Counted from the stretch's first letter, positions 50,486-59,143 are shown. The stretch: 64,000 bases of DNA from Streptomyces iconiensis (GCF_028657195.3 NZ_JANCPR020000033.1:44428-108427), one strand, 5' to 3'. The notes: generated by a model from the letters alone, not told the origin. Program-made: numbers and translations.

Positions 50486-51047
50486 CGGCCCCGCCGCTCC
50501 CCGCGCTCGTCAGAACCGCGCTCGCGACGACCGCGAAGAGGCGATCGGCGCGGGGCGCGAGCGAGGGTTGGTCGCCGAGCCAGGCCAGTGCCGCCACGAG
50601 CGCGAACAGATCGGTGCCGTCAATGTCGGTCCGCGCCGCACCCGCGTCCTGAGCGCGTGCGAGGAGCCGGGCACCGGCCGCGCGCAGGGTGACGCACGAA
50701 GCGTGGAGAGCGGATTCGGTGTCCTCCATGGCGGCTGCCATCAGCGCGGTCACGCCCCGGTACTCGGTCGTCCACGCGACGCAGTCGCGTAGCCACGAAA
50801 CGAGAGCGTCTTCCGGTGAGCTCGACGTTTCGAGTTCGGCCGCCTGTGCCGTCAGTTCATCGAAGCTCGTGCGGAGCAGGGCATCGAGCAGCGCCTCGCG
50901 CGTCGGGAAGTGCCGCAGCAGCGTCGCGAGCCCGACGTCGGCCCTGCGCGCGATGTCACGCAGTGATACGTCGACACCCTGCTCGGTGATGGCAGTGCCC
51001 GCTGCCGCGAGCAGGTGGTCGTGGTTCTTCCTGGCGTCGGCCCGCAT
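50466..51047 (-). CDS. TetR family regulator
   Basis: 193 residues from ATG 51047. HTH: RADARKNHDHLLAAAGTAIT, VSLRDIARRADVGLATLLRH, FPTREALLDALL. C-terminal domain of the SbtR-like/TetR_C type (VALALAWLGDQPSLAPRADRLF-like region near the end). Divergent from the alcohol dehydrogenase-like gene, which it likely represses. Its 3' end abuts the glyoxalase fragment. Confidence 0.9.
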   Translation of the reverse strand: MRADARKNHDHLLAAAGTAITEQGVDVSLRDIARRADVGLATLLRHFPTREALLDALLRTSFDELTAQAAELETSSSPEDALVSWLRDCVAWTTEYRGVTALMAAAMEDTESALHASCVTLRAAGARLLARAQDAGAARTDIDGTDLFALVAALAWLGDQPSLAPRADRLFAVVASAVLTSAGSGGAEGRPRR

Positions 51048-51064
51048 CTGCCCCTCTTGTCTAT

Positions 51065-51150
51065 CCGGTTCAGTGGCCCATTTGACCAACCGGTTCACTG
51101 GTCCATATATTCGGATCAGCGGTTCACTTATGTGGACCACCGATCCGAAT
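51065..51150. promoter_or_regulatory. Operator cluster between TetR and oxidoreductase genes
   Basis: Direct repeats CCGGTTCAGTGGCCCA (51065) and CCGGTTCACTGGTCCA (51090), 25 nt apart. A third related CGGTTCACTTATGTGGACC follows at 51120. Around the last is an inverted repeat ATTCGGATC (51109) / GATCCGAAT (51142). The region is AT-richer than its surroundings and is the likely TetR target controlling both genes. Confidence 0.55.
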
Positions 51151-51183
51151 AAGCGTATCCCGCAGCGCGGACAGGAGAAAACG

Positions 51184-52194
51184 ATGTCGACGCACACGAT
51201 GAGAGCGGTCCGGCTGCATGAGCACGGCGGCCCCGAGGTTCTGCGCGACGATGAGGTGCCGATCCCCGATCCTGGGCCGGGTGAGGTGCTCGTTCGCGTG
51301 CACGCGGTCGGCGTCAATCCCCCGGACTGGTACCTGCGCGACGGGCTGAGCAATCTGCCTCCGGAGACGAGGCCGAAGTTCGACCTGCCCGTGATTCCGG
51401 GGACGGACGTGTCGGGGGTCGTGGAGGCCGTCGCCGCGGACGTGGAGGGCTTCTCGGTCGGCGACGAGGTCTTCGGCCTCCTTCGCTTCCCCAGCTTCGA
51501 CGGCAGCGCGTACGCCGAGTACGTGGCCGCGCCCGCTTCCGATCTCGCGCCCAAGCCGGCCGGCATCGACCACGTGCACGCCGCAGGGGCGCCCATGTCA
51601 CTGCTGACGGCGTGGCAGTTCCTGATCGAGCTGGGACACGATCACCCGTCGCCCTTCCAGGAGGCACGCCATCGCCCGACGCCGCTCGGCGCCGAAACGA
51701 CGGTGCTCGTCAACGGCGCCGCGGGCGGCGTGGGGCACTTCGCGCTGCAGTTGGCGAAGTGGAAGGGCGCACATGTCACCGCGGTGGCGTCGGGCGCGCA
51801 CGAGTCGTTCCTGAGGGAACTCGGCGCCGACGAGTTCATCGACTACACGGAGAGCCGCGCCGAAGAACTCGTGCACGACGTCGACCTCGTTCTCGACGCC
51901 GTCGGCGGCCCCCACAGCAGCCGCTTCCTGCGCACGCTCAAGCGCGGGGGCGCCCTGTTCCCCGTGTTCTTCGGCGAATACGACGAAGAAGAGACCGCGC
52001 GGCTCGGCGTCACGGTCTCGGGCACCCAGGTCCGCTCGAACGGTGCGCAGCTCGCCGAACTGGGGCGCCTGCTCGACGCCGGAACGGTCCGCGTCGCGAT
52101 CGACAGCACGTTCAAGCTCGCGGACGCCCGAGCGGCACACGAACGCGCTGCCCGGGGCCACATCCAGGGCAAGATCGTACTGACGGTCGCCTAG
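51184..52194 (+). CDS. NADP-dependent quinone-oxidoreductase-like MDR protein
   Basis: 336 residues from ATG 51184. Medium-chain reductase without zinc ligands: MRAVRLHEHGGPEVLRDDEV, PGTDVSGVVEAVAADVEGFS, nucleotide-binding VLVNGAAGGVGHFALQLAKW, DAVGGPHSSRFLRTLKRGG. It resembles QOR or enoyl-reductase-type detoxifying enzymes. Its TetR neighbour suggests induction by an electrophile or quinone. Flanked on both sides by fragments of other genes. Confidence 0.9.
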   Translation: MSTHTMRAVRLHEHGGPEVLRDDEVPIPDPGPGEVLVRVHAVGVNPPDWYLRDGLSNLPPETRPKFDLPVIPGTDVSGVVEAVAADVEGFSVGDEVFGLLRFPSFDGSAYAEYVAAPASDLAPKPAGIDHVHAAGAPMSLLTAWQFLIELGHDHPSPFQEARHRPTPLGAETTVLVNGAAGGVGHFALQLAKWKGAHVTAVASGAHESFLRELGADEFIDYTESRAEELVHDVDLVLDAVGGPHSSRFLRTLKRGGALFPVFFGEYDEEETARLGVTVSGTQVRSNGAQLAELGRLLDAGTVRVAIDSTFKLADARAAHERAARGHIQGKIVLTVA

Positions 52195-52266
52195 GAACGA
52201 GCCGTCCCCCCGACCCGACCAGCACCCGGCCAGCCCACCTGCCCCCGGAATCGGCGTCCCCACCCC

Positions 52267-52416
52267 CTGGAGCCCAAGCCCGTCACCGAGCACATGTTCC
52301 AGTGGTTCGCCGAGAGCGGCTACCAGGCCGACATCCCCACCCTGCGCCGCCTCCACCCGAACACGCTGCCCCTGGAAGCCTTCCTGCGCCGGCGCGCCAA
52401 GCCCGCCGACGCCTGA
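52267..52416 (+). pseudogene. 3' fragment of an NmrA-family gene
   Basis: An open frame of 49 codons with no start: LEPKPVTEHMFQWFAESGYQ, then DIPTLRRLHPNTLPLEAFLR. This is the conserved end of NmrA/NAD(P)-binding proteins (MFxWFxxxGYxADIPxLR). No upstream part is present. A relic next to the TetR/oxidoreductase pair. From 52417 to 52572 nothing else is recognisable. Confidence 0.6.
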
Positions 52417-52572
52417 TCCCTACCGGACAGCAGGACCCGCCCGATCGGCATGATCGGGCGGGCCTCGTCAACCGCACACCAGCTCGCTCGTGAACGGTCC
52501 CACTCAGTCGGCCAGGAGGATCTGCCGGCGAAGAAGGGCGAAGAAGATCGAACGCGGCGTTGACCGTTCACG

Positions 52573-53172
52573 TCACTGGGTGGGAAGGGTCAGCTTGCGG
52601 AGGCTGATGCGGAGGGCGGCTTCGGCGTCGTTGGCTGTCATGCGCCCGGAATCGACTTCGTCGGCAGCGGTGTGCACGAGAGCGATGATCGCCGCGACCA
52701 GCCAGTGGCACGAAAGCCGGTCGCTGAACTCTCCGCTCCGCTGGCCACGCTCGATCACCTCGGCAAACCGTTCAACAATCGGGCGGTGCAGTTCGTGTGC
52801 TCGTTCCGAAGTGAGCGGCTGGTCGCGCAGGACAATGGGCAGCTGGTCAGCGACGTGGGAGCTCGCGGACAGTAGCCGTATGAGGGTGGTCTCGGCCGGT
52901 TCCCCGTCGACGGTCTCGTTCATAGCGGCATCCATGGCGGCGACGACGCCCTCGGTCACATGGTCGAACACCGCGTTGATCAGTGTCTCCCGTGACGTGA
53001 AGTGCGCGTACACGGTCTGCCTGCTGACCCCTGCCGCCTTAGCGATGTCGTCGAGGCCGGCGTCGTGTTGCGCACCGAGGACGCGTGTAGCCGCGGTGAG
53101 GATCGCGGTCCGGCTGCGTTCGGCGTCGGCGCGGCGGGGTGCTCGGGGGGTGTCGGGGTTGTGGTGCGGCAT
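52573..53172 (-). CDS. TetR family regulator of the esterase gene
   Basis: 199 residues from ATG 53172 (MPHHNPDTPRAPRRADAERS). HTH: AERSRTAILTAATRVLGAQH, DDIAKAAGVSRQTVYAHFTS, RETLINAVFDH. The C-terminal domain is typical, with IALVHTAADEVDSGRMTAND. Codon use is less GC-biased than in core neighbours. Divergent from the erythromycin esterase-like gene with a shared AT-rich operator region. Confidence 0.9.
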   Translation of the reverse strand: MPHHNPDTPRAPRRADAERSRTAILTAATRVLGAQHDAGLDDIAKAAGVSRQTVYAHFTSRETLINAVFDHVTEGVVAAMDAAMNETVDGEPAETTLIRLLSASSHVADQLPIVLRDQPLTSERAHELHRPIVERFAEVIERGQRSGEFSDRLSCHWLVAAIIALVHTAADEVDSGRMTANDAEAALRISLRKLTLPTQ

Positions 53173-53194
53173 CGCCGACCATCGTAAGCAATGT

Positions 53195-53237
53195 TTGACA
53201 GCCATGTAAGGTTCAATAAATTAGACACGTCTGTCAA
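53195..53237. promoter_or_regulatory. Palindromic promoter/operator of the esterase gene
   Basis: TTGACAG (53195) and CTGTCAA (53231) form inverted arms. TTGACA also serves as -35 with -10 TAAATT at 53217-53222 (16-nt spacer) toward the esterase. The block is strikingly AT-rich for this genome. A TetR dimer bound here would block the promoter. Confidence 0.55.
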
Positions 53238-53252
53238 GGCTTGGGGGCCGGG

Positions 53253-54476
53253 ATGAAATTCGCTCAATGGGTTCGTGAGCGGGCGTTCACCGCTGGAACG
53301 ATCAACCCGGAGGCGCCACTGGACGACCTGGAGCCGCTGCGCGCGTTGATCGGTGGCGCGCGGGTGGTCGCGATCGGCGAGAGCGCCCACCACGTCCGGG
53401 AGTTCTACCTGCTCCGACACCGCCTGCTGCGGTTCCTCGTCGAACGGTGCGGGTTCAGCGTGTACGCCTTCGAATCGCCGTACGTCGAGTCCGAGTCACT
53501 CGACGGCTGGGTGTGTGGTGGTCCCGGTGACCTCGCCGCGCTCACCGGCACACCCGACATGTCCCTGACCGCGTGCCAGGACATGCACGACGCATTGACC
53601 TGGATGCGGGAGCACAACACGACGGCAGAGCGCCCGGTGCGCTTTGCCGGAACGCTCGCGGGCAACGGTGGCGTACCCGAACTGCGCAGGCTCCGCACCT
53701 GCCTGCAGCGGACAGACCCGGACGCGATCCCGCTGCTGGACCGGGCGCTGACCGCTGCCGGTAGCTTCTACGACGATGACCCGTTCCGAACGATCGCGCG
53801 TTACCAGGCACTTGATCAGTCCGTCCGGGACGCACTTACCGCGGACCTGAGCCGTCTCCTCGCCCGGTTGGAGAGCATGAGGGCTGGGCGGGCATCGGTC
53901 GACGACGCCATGACCTACCTGCGCGGCGCCTGGTTGATCGATCACCTGTACCGGGATGTGTCGGGTTGCGGGCTGTCGGTCGGCACGACGTCGCTGGACG
54001 CGTTCGTGGCCGAGTCGGTGCTCCGGCGTCTCGATCACGAGCCTGATGCGAGGATCGTCCTCGCCCTGCACAACGTCCACATCCGCACTGCAGAGGTTGA
54101 GCACGACGGGCCAACTGGTCTCTTTCCTGCCGGATACCACCTGCGCAAGGTGCTCGGCGATGACTACGTCGCCATCGCCGCGACAGGCAACCACGGACAC
54201 GTGGTTTCCGGAGACTTCGACGCCGACCGACCGAGCGGGATGCGACTCCTCGAACGCGCCCTGCCCGCACCCGAACCGGGCAGCGTCGAAGCGGCCTTCG
54301 ACGGCACCGCGGCGTTGACAGTCGCCGACCTCAGGGAGGCCGATGTGGAGGATGCCGACACCTTCTGCAAATTCCGCTCACAGGACGAGTTCCTCAAGAC
54401 CCCGGTGTTCGAGGCGTTCGACGCGGTGGCTTACCTCCCGCGGCTGCGAACCACGGACGGATTCCACGCGACCTGA
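53253..54476 (+). CDS. Erythromycin esterase family protein
   Basis: 407 residues from ATG 53253. EreA/EreB/EreC superfamily: VVAIGESAHHVREFYLLRHR (catalytic His and Glu region), YAFESPYVES (second Glu), ALHNVHIRTAEV (metal/active His), GDDYVAIAATGNHG. Ere enzymes hydrolyse the macrolide lactone; other members act on succinoglycan or unknown esters. TetR control and AT-rich promoter suggest an acquired detoxification gene. Macrolide activity not proven. Confidence 0.88.
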   Translation: MKFAQWVRERAFTAGTINPEAPLDDLEPLRALIGGARVVAIGESAHHVREFYLLRHRLLRFLVERCGFSVYAFESPYVESESLDGWVCGGPGDLAALTGTPDMSLTACQDMHDALTWMREHNTTAERPVRFAGTLAGNGGVPELRRLRTCLQRTDPDAIPLLDRALTAAGSFYDDDPFRTIARYQALDQSVRDALTADLSRLLARLESMRAGRASVDDAMTYLRGAWLIDHLYRDVSGCGLSVGTTSLDAFVAESVLRRLDHEPDARIVLALHNVHIRTAEVEHDGPTGLFPAGYHLRKVLGDDYVAIAATGNHGHVVSGDFDADRPSGMRLLERALPAPEPGSVEAAFDGTAALTVADLREADVEDADTFCKFRSQDEFLKTPVFEAFDAVAYLPRLRTTDGFHAT

Positions 54477-54496
54477 GCCTCCAGGTCCGGCAACAT

Positions 54497-54517
54497 TTGC
54501 AAGCGAGCTGCTTGCAA
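54497..54517. promoter_or_regulatory. Perfect palindrome before the HTH regulator
   Basis: TTGCAAGC-N5-GCTTGCAA, 8-nt perfect arms, 30-50 nt before the HTH gene start, with TAGTTA at 54518-54523 as a possible -10. Most simply the autoregulatory site of that HTH protein. A Nur box (TTGCAA-N5-TTGCAA) has a shorter spacing and different phase. Confidence 0.6.
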
Positions 54518-54546
54518 TAGTTAGCAGAAGGGTGCAGGGTGGGGAC

Positions 54547-54927
54547 ATGGCCTCGCTCAATGTCGGCAATCTCGGGGAGTTCCTACGGGAGCAGCGGCGG
54601 AACGCCAAGCTGTCGCTGCGGCAGCTCTCCGAGGCTGCGGGGGTTTCGAACCCGTATCTGAGCCAGATCGAGCGGGGGCTGCGTAAGCCGAGCGCGGAGA
54701 TTCTGCAGCAGCTCGCGAAGGCGCTGCGGATCTCGGCGGAGACGCTCTACGTGCAGGCCGGAATCCTCGACGAACGTGACCGTCAGGACCTGTTGCAGGT
54801 TCCGGCGGCCATCCTCGCGGACCCGTCGATCAACGACCAGCAGAAGCAGGCGCTGCTCCAGATCTACGAGTCGTTCCGCAAGGAGAACGGTCCCGCCGGC
54901 GCGGACCAGCCGCGCGAGAAGTCGTAA
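54547..54927 (+). CDS. XRE-type helix-turn-helix regulator
   Basis: 126 residues from ATG 54547. HTH_3 domain: LGEFLREQRRNAKLSLRQLS, AAGVSNPYLSQIERGLRKPS, EILQQLAKALRISAETLYVQ. Short C-terminal dimer tail with DRQDLLQVPAAILADPSIND. Conserved in streptomycetes at this place before the HbhA-like gene (SCO4198 position as I recall). The palindrome upstream is its probable operator. Confidence 0.92.
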   Translation: MASLNVGNLGEFLREQRRNAKLSLRQLSEAAGVSNPYLSQIERGLRKPSAEILQQLAKALRISAETLYVQAGILDERDRQDLLQVPAAILADPSINDQQKQALLQIYESFRKENGPAGADQPREKS

Positions 54928-54971
54928 CAGACCAGCACATGAAGCCAGTTCAGCCACGGAGGCGCACCCTC

Positions 54972-55697
54972 ATGCCCAACGCGAACGACCTGCGCAAGAC
55001 CCTCACCGACCCGACGCCGCTCTACTTCGCCGCCGGCGTGATCGACAAGCTCCGCGAGGAGGCACCCCAGCGCATCGCGGCCGTGCGGGAGGCCGACCCC
55101 AAGGAGGTCCAGGCGCGGTTCACCCAGCAGGCGAAGGAGACCCAGGCCAAGGTCAGCGAGACCCTGGGCGGGATCGACACCGACATCAAGAAGCTGCGCG
55201 AGCAGGCGCAGCACCTGGCGCTGCAGAGCCTCGGCGTGGCAGCCGAGTACGCGGTCAAGGCGCGCGAGACCTACGACGAGCTGGCCGAACGCGGTCGCGA
55301 GGCCGTGCAGAACTGGCGCGGTGAAGAGGACAGCGAGGCCCCCGAGGTGACCGTCGAGCGCGAGCCCGTCAAGGTCGCCGAACCGCCGGCCGAGCCCACC
55401 GCCGGCGCCTCGGGCAAGGCTCCGGGCCAGACCACGGGCCGGACCGACACGAAGAGCACCGCCGCCACGAGCGAGAAGAGCGGCGCAGCCACGAGCGAGG
55501 CGAAGGACGAGCCCAAGAGCGAGGCGAAGAGCGAGGCCAAGCCGGGCAGGTCGACCTCAGCGGCGGCCTCGTCGAAGGCGGGCGGCTCCGCCACCTCCTC
55601 GAAGCCGACTTCCGCCGCCTCGTCGGCCAAGAAGACCAGCGCGACCCGCAAGACGACGTCCACGCCCCGGAAGACGGCTCCCAAGACGGAGTCGTGA
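54972..55697 (+). CDS. HbhA-like coiled-coil protein with Lys/Ala/Ser tail
   Basis: 241 residues from ATG 54972. Residues 1-115 resemble the coiled coil of mycobacterial heparin-binding hemagglutinin (LRKTLTDPTPLYFAAGVIDK, QHLALQSLGVAAEYAVKARE, YDELAERGREAVQNW). The tail (about 120-241) is Ser/Ala/Thr/Lys-rich with KSEAKSEAK repeats and basic end. No signal peptide. In non-pathogens the role may be DNA or membrane binding, or polar growth; unknown. Confidence 0.88.
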   Translation: MPNANDLRKTLTDPTPLYFAAGVIDKLREEAPQRIAAVREADPKEVQARFTQQAKETQAKVSETLGGIDTDIKKLREQAQHLALQSLGVAAEYAVKARETYDELAERGREAVQNWRGEEDSEAPEVTVEREPVKVAEPPAEPTAGASGKAPGQTTGRTDTKSTAATSEKSGAATSEAKDEPKSEAKSEAKPGRSTSAAASSKAGGSATSSKPTSAASSAKKTSATRKTTSTPRKTAPKTES

Positions 55698-55830
55698 GGG
55701 GTTTCGGTACGGGGGTGGAGCGGGCAGAGCACCCTTTATGTGCTCGGCCCGTTCCTCCCGTGCTGCGGTACCGTTGTCCGTCACCGCCCCCTCAAAGTGA
55801 GCGAAGAGACCGACCAGGAGTGTGAGCACC

Positions 55831-56163
55831 ATGCTGATGCAGGGCTTCGGGACTGTGCTCTGGCTGATCAACATCGCGATCCTCGCCCTGGCAGTGTTCG
55901 CGCTCGTGGACAGCGCGATGCGGCGCGGGGACGCCTACACGGCGGCCGACAAGCAGAACAAGCAGTTCTGGCTGATCATCCTGGGCATCACCGTGCTGGT
56001 GAACCTGCTGGTACCGATGATGCTGCTCCAGATCATCGGCCTGATCGCCACGATCGTCTACATCGTGGACGTCCGCCCCGCCCTCAAGCAGGTCATGGGC
56101 GGCCCCAAGCGCAGGGGCGGCAGCAGCAGTGACGGTCCCTACGGGCCCTTCAACGGCCGCTGA
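55831..56163 (+). CDS. DUF2516 membrane protein
   Basis: 110 residues from ATG 55831, with AGGAG 10 nt upstream (GTG 55822 is only 1 nt from that site). Three hydrophobic segments: TVLWLINIAILALAVFALVD, FWLIILGITVLVNLLVPMML, LIATIVYIVDV. The end is a basic PALKQVMGGPKRRGG tail. Conserved in actinobacteria; function unknown. Confidence 0.88.
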   Translation: MLMQGFGTVLWLINIAILALAVFALVDSAMRRGDAYTAADKQNKQFWLIILGITVLVNLLVPMMLLQIIGLIATIVYIVDVRPALKQVMGGPKRRGGSSSDGPYGPFNGR

Positions 56164-56287
56164 CCAGTACGCCGCACCCCGTACGCCCCGCACCAGCACC
56201 TGCTCCTGCACCCGCTCGAACCCCCACGGACCGCCCCTCCCAGTAGGCGGTCCCGCTCGCTTGACGCGCGCACGCCGCCGACCGGCC

Positions 56288-57814
56288 TCACTTGTCGCGG
56301 TCGAGCAGCAGGACCGCGACGTCGTCCGTCAGCTCACCGCCGTTGAGGTTCCGTACGTCGCCCATCGTCGCGTCGAGCAACGACTCGCCCCGTGCGCCCT
56401 CGGCCAGCCGCCTGGCCACGATGTCGAGCATGCCCTGCTGGCCCAGCCGCTCACGGCCCTGACCGTTCACATGGCCCTCGATGAGCCCGTCGGTGTACAT
56501 CATCAGGCTCCAGGACCGTCCCAGCGTGACCTGCCTGCGCGGCCAGCGCGCCTGCGGGAGCAGCCCGAGCGCCGGTCCGCTCTCGTCGTACGGCAGCAGC
56601 TTCGGCGCGGCTCCGCCGCTCCCCGCGAACAGCGGGGAGGGGTGTCCGGCGAGGCAGACGCCCGCGCTGCGCCCGTCGGGGTCTATGTCGACGGTGCAGA
56701 GCGTCGCGAAGATCTCCTCGCTGTCGCGCTCGTGCTCCAGCACCTTCTGAAGCGTGCCGAGCAGCGTGTCACCGCACAGCCCCGCGAAGGTCAGCGCGCG
56801 CCAGGCGATACGGAGTTCGACGCCGAGCGCCGCCTCGTCTGGGCCGTGGCCGCACACGTCGCCGATCATGGCGTGCACGGTGCCGTCGGCGGTGCGCACG
56901 GTGTCGTAGAAGTCGCCGCCGAGCAGGGCGCGGGAGCGGCCGGGGCGGTAGCGCGCGGCGAAGCGCAGTTCGCTGCCCTCCAGGAGGGGCCTGGGCAGCA
57001 GTCCTCGTTCCAGCCTGGCGTTCTCCTGGGCCCGCAGCCGGGTCTCGGTGAGCTGCCGCTGGGCGAGGTCGGCGCGCTTGCGTTCGACGGCGTACCGGAT
57101 GGCGCGGGTCAGCAGGCTGCCGTCCAGTTCGTCGCGGAAGAGGTAGTCCTGCGCTCCGACCCGTACGGCGTCGGCCGCGCGCTCGGCGTCGGTGCCGTCG
57201 GTGAGCGCGAGCACGGCGTGCCGGGGCGCCATGCGCAGCACTCGGCGCAGGATGGCCAGCTCGTCGGGCCCCTCGGCACGGGCCTCGCCGTCCTCCGCTT
57301 CGCCGTCAGGTCCTTCCCCGCCGTCCTCGCCGGTTCCGTCGCCGCTGAGCCCGTCGATGAACTCGCCGCGCGCAACGCCCGCAGCGCCCCGCACCTGCCC
57401 CGCGTATCCGGCGTCACCCACCGGGCCGGCCGGGGCCGCCGAGTCCGCGTACTCAAGGCGGCACCCCGGGCCCCCGGCGCCCTTCGCCTGACCCCGTGTG
57501 CCGCTGGGGCCAGGGCTCTCGGCTCCCGTCACCGCGGCCTCGGCGGGCCCAGTCGGCCCGCCGCCCTCCTCGCAGGGCAGCGCCAGGTCGAGCAGGATGC
57601 AGTGGACGTCGTCCGTGAGCAGGCGTGCGGCCTCGGTGAGATTGCGGGCCGTACGTACTCGCACGGGCTTGCCGGACGAGTCGAGCATCCCGGGCACGCT
57701 CACGGTGCCCGCTGGGTCGTCCTCGATCACCAGCAGCGTCAGGCCGCCGGTGTCCGCCCGCTCCTGCCCAGCCGCCTCCGGCGAAGCCGCGGCTGAAGGC
57801 GCGCTAACAGGCAT
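56288..57814 (-). CDS. SpoIIE-type PP2C phosphatase with split receiver domain
   Basis: 508 residues from ATG 57814. Receiver start LTLLVIEDDP, Asp76 (CILLDLALP), then about 100 inserted Gly/Glu/Ala-rich residues (81-184). The receiver resumes (ELAILRRVLRMAPRHAVLAL, VGAQDYLFRDELDGSLLTRA). A coiled linker and SpoIIE domain follow (LLGGDFYDTVR, IGDVCGHGPDEAALGVELRI, LMMYTDGLIE, DDVAVLLL). A phosphorylation-gated phosphatase acting on anti-sigma antagonists is the family role. Confidence 0.9.
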   Translation of the reverse strand: MPVSAPSAAASPEAAGQERADTGGLTLLVIEDDPAGTVSVPGMLDSSGKPVRVRTARNLTEAARLLTDDVHCILLDLALPCEEGGGPTGPAEAAVTGAESPGPSGTRGQAKGAGGPGCRLEYADSAAPAGPVGDAGYAGQVRGAAGVARGEFIDGLSGDGTGEDGGEGPDGEAEDGEARAEGPDELAILRRVLRMAPRHAVLALTDGTDAERAADAVRVGAQDYLFRDELDGSLLTRAIRYAVERKRADLAQRQLTETRLRAQENARLERGLLPRPLLEGSELRFAARYRPGRSRALLGGDFYDTVRTADGTVHAMIGDVCGHGPDEAALGVELRIAWRALTFAGLCGDTLLGTLQKVLEHERDSEEIFATLCTVDIDPDGRSAGVCLAGHPSPLFAGSGGAAPKLLPYDESGPALGLLPQARWPRRQVTLGRSWSLMMYTDGLIEGHVNGQGRERLGQQGMLDIVARRLAEGARGESLLDATMGDVRNLNGGELTDDVAVLLLDRDK

Positions 57815-58060
57815 GATGCGAAACCTCTTCCCTCCCCCCGAGGGCGTGGCGGCGCGCGGGTCGGCATCGCCGCCAGTATTCAGCCCGGAACGGCGTGCGA
57901 TGGTCGGTTGCGCGTCATCCCGGGCTTTCCGAAGGGACCTTAGCGCCCTCGCTCGGGCGTACGGAATGGCTGGAGGGAAAGGGTCTACGTCATATGCCCT
58001 CGGTCCGGCGGGAGTTCGGGCCCAGCCGGCCCCCACTCGCCACCCCGTGCATGACCAACA
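57815..58060. other. Gap between phosphatase and NlpC/P60 genes
   Basis: 246 bp holding the phosphatase promoter region and the 3' side of the NlpC gene. No gene or repeat of note is seen. Confidence 0.4.
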
Positions 58061-59143
58061 TCACTTGTCCGGCCGCACAACCCCCAGGATCGGCATCGTC
58101 CCCGCGCCCTCCACGGTGATCTGCCGTCCGGTACGCGGTGCGTGCAGCAGGGCGCCGTCGCCCGCGTAGAGGCCGACGTGGCTGGCGTCCTTCTTGTAGA
58201 TGATCAGGTCGCCGGGCTGCATCTTGGACACCGGGACCCGGGGCAGCTGCTTCCACTGCTCCTGTGACGTGCGCGGAATCCGTACCCCCGCCGCCTCCCA
58301 GGCGCGCATGGTCAGGCCCGAGCAGTCGAACGTGTTGGGGCCCTGGGCGCCCCATACGTAGTCCTTGCCTATCTGCTTGGTCGCCCAGTCCAGGGCACGC
58401 TTGCCCGCGCCCGAGCCCTTGCCGTTCACGCCCTTGAGCGCACCGGTCTTCAGCCACTTCGCCTGGCGCTTCTGCGCCGCCTGCTCCTCCAGCTCGCGCA
58501 GCCGCTCGCGCTCTTCCTTCTTGAGGCGCGACTCCATGCGCTTGGCCTTCTTGAGCTGAGCGGTGATCTTCTTCTTGGCCGCCGCCTTCTTCGCGCGGTT
58601 CTTCTCCAGCTTCTCGTACTGGTCGGTCGCGTCCTTGGCGTAACCGTCGAGCGCCGTACGGGTCCTGGACAGCGAGCCCATGAATCCGCGGGTGGCCTGC
58701 TGCCCCTTGCGTACGAGCGACGCCTCGCGCAGGAAGGCGTCCGGGTCCTTGCCGAGCATGAGTCTGGCCTCGTCCGGCATGCCGCCCGTGCGGTACTGGG
58801 CGCGGGCCATGGCGCCCGCGGTGTCGCTGAGCTTGTCGAGCCTGCCCTGGGTGGAGTCGATCTTCTTCGCGATCCGGACGACGGCCTTCTGCTGCTTCTT
58901 GACCTTGTCCTCGGCCGCGTTGTACGCGTCCGTCGCCGAACCCGCCTTGTCGTGCAGCCGCTCGATGTCCTTGCGTACCTGCTCCAGACCGGGCTTCTTG
59001 GCGGGTCCTGGCCGTTCCGGCTCCGCCTGTGCCGTGCCGAGCGCGGGCCCCGCGAGCATGCCCATGGCGCAGGCCACGACGAGCGCGGCACGGCGACTGG
59101 ACGAGAGGGTCGAGCTGATCTGCGGCCGTCCCACCCGGGCCAC
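58061..59143 (-). CDS. Secreted NlpC/P60 peptidoglycan hydrolase
   Basis: 360 residues, GTG start. Signal peptide residues about 1-42 (RRAALVVACAMGMLAGPALG, cleavage AQA|EP). A long coiled coil (about 50-230) is followed by the NlpC/P60 domain with Cys in NTFDCSGLTMRAW, His in KDASHVGLYAG and a third polar residue in LLHAPRTG. This resembles RipA-like D-Glu-mDAP endopeptidases, usually held inactive by the coiled coil. It is next to the pst promoter, divergently transcribed. Confidence 0.94.
   Translation of the reverse strand: MARVGRPQISSTLSSSRRAALVVACAMGMLAGPALGTAQAEPERPGPAKKPGLEQVRKDIERLHDKAGSATDAYNAAEDKVKKQQKAVVRIAKKIDSTQGRLDKLSDTAGAMARAQYRTGGMPDEARLMLGKDPDAFLREASLVRKGQQATRGFMGSLSRTRTALDGYAKDATDQYEKLEKNRAKKAAAKKKITAQLKKAKRMESRLKKEERERLRELEEQAAQKRQAKWLKTGALKGVNGKGSGAGKRALDWATKQIGKDYVWGAQGPNTFDCSGLTMRAWEAAGVRIPRTSQEQWKQLPRVPVSKMQPGDLIIYKKDASHVGLYAGDGALLHAPRTGRQITVEGAGTMPILGVVRPDK

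Noticed and set aside
54497..54517. Nur (nickel) box before the HTH gene
   Set aside because: TTGCAA halves are separated by 9 nt instead of 5 and form a longer palindrome better explained by HTH autoregulation.
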